Below are positions 59,931 through 64,000 of a stretch of DNA of 64,000 nucleotides, in pieces. The stretch lies in NCBI GenBank assembly GCA_900546435.1, contig URCQ01000001.1, positions 62,001 to 126,000 of the forward strand, written 5' to 3'. Position 1 is the first letter of the stretch. Every line of letters begins with the position of its first letter. The position numbers and the translations under genes are program-made. Below the pieces are notes generated by a model. The model was not told the DNA's origin. It did no database searches and saw only the letters and a list, made by a program, of their open reading frames with translations. This stretch comes from an uncultured Pseudobutyrivibrio sp. (GTDB lineage: Bacteria > Bacillota > Clostridia > Lachnospirales > Lachnospiraceae).

Positions 59931-62594
59931 ATGTACGTCAAAGACGAAGGACAGAAAACACAACAGCAAAAAGAAGAAGTGATGCGTGGTCTGGATTGGA
60001 AAAAGATGCAGATGATGCAGGATCAGTTTTGCGAAACACAACAGGTGTATTGCGTGTGTGTCAGCAGAAATATGCAGCGCTTGACAGCATTTTCCGGGAC
60101 AAAGGAAGAACAGATTTTTATCGACCGTGTATTTCCGGTGGCAACGCAGCGAAATCTCATTGCCAGTTTTTCGGATGTGGACGGAGAAGACGTCATTGCT
60201 GTTGAAGCAACAGTTCCTTATGTACAATTGCGTGGAATCGCCATCCGTGGTGAAGAGAACCGATTCTATGGTGCGTGGGTGTTAGTTGCCATTGATGAAA
60301 CAATGCTTAGCGCAGAGGATGAAGTGCCGGCAGGAATTCGGAGAACGACAGCTAAGGCATTTGATGCAGCCGTTGCATTACTAGATGTTCTGACAAGAAA
60401 TTACTTTTCAAACAAGATTCATCTGGCAGCGCAGGCAGAAGAGATTGCGCAATTAGAAGCAAATGAAAAGCATATGCAGTATCTGCTGCAAAAAACAGAA
60501 GTGCTCACAGAGATATTAAAGATGATGGAATCGGATGTGACGTTTGCACAGATTATGGAAGATATCCTAGAGCGCGTGGGAACCTATCTTTCGTTGTCAA
60601 ACGCAGCACTTTTAAGAGTACAGTCGGATGAGAAAAATGTAGAAATGATTTGTGAATGGGCAGACGAAAAATCCCATGCATATATGCGCGATTTTGGCAT
60701 TGTACCAAAGGCAGACATTCCGTTTATGACAGGCAGACCATATACGATTTCATCTGAGACCATTATGCCAAAACCATTTATGGACTTTTTTACAAAGTAT
60801 GGTATCCGTTGTGGCGTCTTTTTGCCACTGAATGTCAATGGCAAATGTGGTATGTATCTGTGTTTTACCATGATGGATATGGAGCGCAAATGGAGTGTGG
60901 ATGATTTGCGCTTTTTAAATGATGTTAAGTGTATTACACAGACAATTCTTGTGAAGCGCATCACCAAGAATTCCCTGGCAAGTTCGTATGCGGCCTTAGA
61001 AGCCATTTTAGAGAATGCAGGCTGTGGTATTTGTGTCAATGATTTAGATACCGGAAAGGTATTATATGCGAATGAAGCATTCAAGGATATGGCATTGACG
61101 AGTGAAGACCGGGAGCAGCTGCGAAAAGTGTTTATGATTTCGCCAGATGGTATGGATGGGCTGCATGAGTACCATGCACTTGGAAGTGACAGATGGTTGG
61201 AAGTATCCTTTTCAAAAATTGGCTGGGTGGACGGAAGCGAAGTGCGCCTGGCAACAATTTATGATATTTCTACAACAAAGCGTTATCAGGAGCGGGTGGA
61301 ACACCAGGCGAATGAAGATTATCTGACGGGTCTGTATAATCGCATGCGTTTTGAAGAAGATTTAAACAAAGAAATTCATGCGACGGTTCGCAGTGGCGGA
61401 GAAAGTGCCGTCCTTTATATTGACTTAGATGACTTTAATCATATCAACGATGCCTTAGGGCATCATGTGGGAGATTTGTTATTGCAAAATGTGGCAGATG
61501 CGCTGGTGCATGTGGATGGTGTGAATGGCCATTGCTATCGCATTGGTGGAGATGAATTTGCGATTATTGTTACCAATCGCCATATGCAGCAGAAAGATAC
61601 CATGATTCGTCATATTTGTAACCTGTTTTCACGTCCATGGTTATTGCAGGGAACAGAATACTATTGCACCATGAGTATGGGTGTAGTGTATATTCCAAAG
61701 GATGGGATTGATTTATCATTGCTGTTACAGCGCGCGGATATCGCACTGCACTGGGCAAAGAGTCAGGGAAAGAATCGTGTAGAATATTATAACAATAACC
61801 AGTATACCAGTTCCGTAGAACGCCTGGATATGGAAAAATGTATGCGCGAGGCGGTAGAACATGGCTGTGAAGAGTTTGAAGTGTATTACCAGCCACTGAT
61901 TGATATCAGTAAGCCGGAGCGCCCTTGCTGCGGAGCGGAGGCATTGGTACGTTGGAATTCTCCAACACTTGGATTTGTGATGCCGTCAGAATTTATTGCA
62001 TTAGCGGAATACCTGGGGCTGATCAATCAGATTGGAAGCCATGTCTTATTTGAGGCATGTAAACGCTGTAAATATTGGAACGATTTTGGACATCCGGAAT
62101 ATAAGGTTAATGTCAATTTATCTGTCATTCAATTGTCGCAAAAGGATATTATCGATACGATCCGTAAGGCTTTGGAAGAAACAGGTATCGAGCCATCAAA
62201 TCTGACATTGGAAGTGACCGAGGGACTTGCCATCAATGATATGGAACGAATGCAGCAGGTTTTGCGAGGTATCAAGAGTCTCGGCGTGCGTGTGGCATTG
62301 GATGACTTTGGAACAGGATATTCTTCGTTGAATCATATTCGGAACATGCCAATTGATGTTATTAAGATTGATCGTTGCTTTGTGGAAGATGTAGGAGAGA
62401 ACCTCTTTTCCGATGCCTTTGTCAAATCAGTTTCACAGCTTGCTGATGCACTTCATATGCATGTATGTGTAGAGGGCGTTGAGGAAAAACGCCAATGTGA
62501 TGCATTAAAAGGAATGAATGTGGACATGCTGCAAGGTTATTTGTTTGATAAACCATTATGCGCGGAAGAGTTTGAACAGAAATATTTGTATTAG
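59931..62594 (+). CDS. GAF-PAS-GGDEF-EAL protein for cyclic-di-GMP turnover
   Basis: 887 residues, three bases after the preceding stop. No membrane helix is seen, so it is cytoplasmic. Domains in order: N-terminal region of unknown type (1-165), coiled coil (about 165-195), GAF (about 200-340), PAS (about 350-450), GGDEF (DYLTGLYNR near 462, intact GGDEF near 540) and EAL (from 620). The EAL residues GAEALVRW, VNVNLSV, LEVTEG, LDDFGTGYSS, IKIDRC, VEGVEE and LQGYLF are all present. The RxxD inhibitory site before GGDEF is absent (GVNG). Both synthesis and breakdown of c-di-GMP are therefore possible. Confidence 0.93.
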   Translation: MYVKDEGQKTQQQKEEVMRGLDWKKMQMMQDQFCETQQVYCVCVSRNMQRLTAFSGTKEEQIFIDRVFPVATQRNLIASFSDVDGEDVIAVEATVPYVQLRGIAIRGEENRFYGAWVLVAIDETMLSAEDEVPAGIRRTTAKAFDAAVALLDVLTRNYFSNKIHLAAQAEEIAQLEANEKHMQYLLQKTEVLTEILKMMESDVTFAQIMEDILERVGTYLSLSNAALLRVQSDEKNVEMICEWADEKSHAYMRDFGIVPKADIPFMTGRPYTISSETIMPKPFMDFFTKYGIRCGVFLPLNVNGKCGMYLCFTMMDMERKWSVDDLRFLNDVKCITQTILVKRITKNSLASSYAALEAILENAGCGICVNDLDTGKVLYANEAFKDMALTSEDREQLRKVFMISPDGMDGLHEYHALGSDRWLEVSFSKIGWVDGSEVRLATIYDISTTKRYQERVEHQANEDYLTGLYNRMRFEEDLNKEIHATVRSGGESAVLYIDLDDFNHINDALGHHVGDLLLQNVADALVHVDGVNGHCYRIGGDEFAIIVTNRHMQQKDTMIRHICNLFSRPWLLQGTEYYCTMSMGVVYIPKDGIDLSLLLQRADIALHWAKSQGKNRVEYYNNNQYTSSVERLDMEKCMREAVEHGCEEFEVYYQPLIDISKPERPCCGAEALVRWNSPTLGFVMPSEFIALAEYLGLINQIGSHVLFEACKRCKYWNDFGHPEYKVNVNLSVIQLSQKDIIDTIRKALEETGIEPSNLTLEVTEGLAINDMERMQQVLRGIKSLGVRVALDDFGTGYSSLNHIRNMPIDVIKIDRCFVEDVGENLFSDAFVKSVSQLADALHMHVCVEGVEEKRQCDALKGMNVDMLQGYLFDKPLCAEEFEQKYLY

Positions 62595-62612
62595 GAGAAG
62601 TAAGAAGCAATA

Positions 62613-62652
62613 AAAAACCTCGAAAACCAATAGAATGGTTTTCGAGGTTTTT
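62613..62652. terminator. Bidirectional terminator between the GGDEF-EAL gene and tRNA-Leu
   Basis: AAAAACCTCGAAAACCA pairs perfectly with TGGTTTTCGAGGTTTTT around a 6-base loop; A and T runs serve both strands. Confidence 0.93.
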
Positions 62653-62658
62653 AAAGAA

Positions 62659-62742
62659 TGCAGGAAATGGGACTTGAACCCACACGATATTGCTACCACA
62701 GGCACCTGAAGCCTGCGCGTCTGCCAATTCCGCCATTCCTGC
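62659..62742 (-). tRNA. tRNA-Leu (anticodon CAG)
   Basis: 84 nt including discriminator A, no encoded CCA. The acceptor stem GCAGGAA pairs with TTCCTGC. The D arm contains AATTGGCAGAC. The anticodon stem CAGGC/GCCTG encloses loop TTCAGGT, giving anticodon CAG (reads CUG). A long variable arm follows (TGGTAGCAATATCGTG region), as expected for class II tRNA-Leu. The T arm is TGGG-TTCAAGT-CCCA. Acceptor, D, anticodon and T arms are consistent. Confidence 0.96.
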
Positions 62743-62753
62743 GCGCAAATAGT

Positions 62754-62782
62754 ATTCTATCTGTTTTTAGAATTGAAGTCAA
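62754..62782 (-). promoter_or_regulatory. Promoter of tRNA-Leu
   Basis: On the minus strand TTGACT (62782-62777) and TAGAAT (62759-62754) with a 17-base spacer, 12 bases upstream of the mature 5' end. Confidence 0.7.
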
Positions 62783-62817
62783 GAGAATTGTGAACTTTTT
62801 GCAATGAAATTATGAAT

Positions 62818-64000
62818 TTATTCCAGTGTCAGTGTGCCCATAAGATAGCCGTTGGAGGTAAGTGGCATGGTATTTCCAAGTTTTATAATTTCTCCAGAGG
62901 CTGGATCTCGCAGTAAAAGATAAAGGTTGTAGGTGCCTTTGTCATAATCACGTAAAGCAAGAGACTGTGTAATGGTTACCGGCTCTTTCGGATTCCAGGA
63001 ACGATTGTCCGTATCCAAAGGAAGCGTAATCATTTCTTCCGTTTTTTGATTGCGGATGAGAAGACTGATGTCATATGGCATATAGCCATTAGAAAAGCCA
63101 ATGTTTTCCAGAGTCAGTGTAAGTGAACCATCCGTGTCTTTCCAAGTGTCAAAGGAAAGCGATACATCTTTTACGATATAGCGGTATCCCAAGTGTGTTG
63201 TAACATAATCATATAGTGTCAGACCGTTGTATGCATCTTCACCGGTATAACTTGTTGTTTTCCAATCATTTAAAATGGATGCATCCTGATCGGCATTCAG
63301 ATAAGAAATGTGTCCCATCTCGAGTCGGGTGATAGCACCAGCGACATTTGACAGTAGGGAGTCGTTGGCAATTGCTCCACCACATGGGGCAAAAGTGGCG
63401 ATGGATGCAGTGGCATTTTGCTCAGCAGTTGCCATATGCATGGATAGCGTATCGCTATTCAGACCAATGCGGTAAAGAAGTGTCTTATCAGAAGTGTATA
63501 AGGTCGGCGGAATCTCATTTTGACCAATCACCTGTAAATACTGACTGGCATCATGCACGCTAAGAAATAGATTGTTGTTTGTCAGTGAAGCATAATAGTG
63601 GTTCAAATCAGCAAGAGAATCTGTAGTCAATAAACCAGAAGACAGGGTCTCGCCATTTTTACCAAGAAAAACACCTTGCAATATGTAAATGCGGGAGGCA
63701 TATTCGTTGATTACGGTGGACAGCTGCTCCATGTGACGATAAATAATGGAAAGATCCTGTGGCTCGTTTGCGTCATTTTCTTCACCGGTATTGTAACAGA
63801 AACGAATCATCAGCTGCTTATCGGTGGTACTCCATTTGTCTAGAATGGAGCGTATATCCTCAATACCATGATTGGAAATGGCATCCTGCGTATAATGATC
63901 CAGGTTGATTTGCAGCAGACATAAGCGTGTGGTATTGTCGAGTGCCATGGCATAATCTACAGTAGCTGGGTCAAAAGAAGTATCTTCTGTTATATCGTAT
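62818..64000 (-). CDS. DUF4874/DUF4832 domain protein, 5' end outside window
   Basis: The frame is open through the right edge, so the N-terminus is missing; the ATG at 63948 is probably internal. The visible part (about 393 residues) has the DUF4874 pattern of a TIM-barrel-like domain (LCLLQINLDHY, KQLMIRFCYNTGEEND, YRHMEQLSTVINEY, ILQGVFLGKNGE). DUF4832 follows (LNADQDASILNDWK) and then a beta-sandwich end (LSFDTWKDTDGSLTLTLENI, YNLYLLLRDPASGEII). The fold suggests an extracellular glycosidase-like protein, but no activity is established for these domains. Confidence 0.75.
   Translation of the reverse strand, partial: YDITEDTSFDPATVDYAMALDNTTRLCLLQINLDHYTQDAISNHGIEDIRSILDKWSTTDKQLMIRFCYNTGEENDANEPQDLSIIYRHMEQLSTVINEYASRIYILQGVFLGKNGETLSSGLLTTDSLADLNHYYASLTNNNLFLSVHDASQYLQVIGQNEIPPTLYTSDKTLLYRIGLNSDTLSMHMATAEQNATASIATFAPCGGAIANDSLLSNVAGAITRLEMGHISYLNADQDASILNDWKTTSYTGEDAYNGLTLYDYVTTHLGYRYIVKDVSLSFDTWKDTDGSLTLTLENIGFSNGYMPYDISLLIRNQKTEEMITLPLDTDNRSWNPKEPVTITQSLALRDYDKGTYNLYLLLRDPASGEIIKLGNTMPLTSNGYLMGTLTLE

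Noticed and set aside
1..64000. Prophage, integrative element or rRNA operon
   Set aside because: No integrase, phage structural gene, transposase, conjugation gene or rRNA sequence was recognised anywhere in the window; only one tRNA is present.

Overview
The window reads as chromosome of a low-to-moderate GC, Gram-positive, endospore-forming member of the Clostridia, most likely Lachnospiraceae. The evidence is gene content. There are sporulation and germination genes (spoVAD, spoVAE, a Csp-like subtilase, a SpoIID-type protein). Lysine and diaminopimelate synthesis uses DapL plus DapF. There is a DUF6472-like 60-residue protein typical of the family, Trp T-box control of trpXYZ, HemZ, and strong Gram-positive SD and promoter sequences. 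A FliB-like flagellin methylase and two chemoreceptor-type proteins suggest a motile, flagellated cell. The genus cannot be fixed from this sequence alone.

Layout. 1-6.6 kb: the end of an AraC regulator, a SpoIID-like wall protein, recJ, a soluble chemoreceptor-like protein, an alpha/beta hydrolase and an AraC regulator. 6.7-8.9 kb: a small catabolic pair (amidohydrolase and MDR dehydrogenase) divergent from that regulator. 9-16.7 kb: a membrane protein, a methyltransferase, hslO, nadE, an L,D-transpeptidase with C-terminal surface repeats, and hisC. 16.7-22.1 kb: two tiny proteins, the S8 protease, a hybrid histidine kinase and apt. 22.1-22.65 kb is non-coding and holds a roughly 450-bp imperfect inverted repeat with branched inner hairpins. 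22.6-27.95 kb: a HAD phosphatase, the FliB-like protein, and the T-box-controlled trpXYZ operon. 27.95-28.67 kb: a HEYGH-motif protein bracketed by a pair of inverted REP-like repeats. 28.7-34.6 kb: spoVAD-spoVAE, small proteins, a TAXI binding protein with a GltS symporter, an amidase and a PAP2 phosphatase. 34.6-40.2 kb: guaB, a eukaryotic-type hisA, dapF, dapL and a GNAT gene. 40.2-53.5 kb: rel, an MBL hydrolase, hemZ, a five-gene oligopeptide ABC transporter, hisS and aspS. 53.5-64 kb: a membrane chemoreceptor, a flavin reductase, ilvE, a PsiE-like protein, an AraC regulator, a HEAT/methyltransferase protein, a GGDEF-EAL protein, tRNA-Leu(CAG) and the truncated end of a DUF4874/DUF4832 protein.

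The housekeeping genes recJ, apt, rel, MBL, hemZ, hisS, aspS appear in the order seen in the compact stringent-response/tRNA-synthetase cluster of many Firmicutes. Here they are spread over about 50 kb with accessory genes between them. The two most unusual objects are non-coding: the long structured palindrome after apt, and the REP-like inverted pair separating trpXYZ from spoVAD. No transposase, integrase, prophage or CRISPR array was seen.
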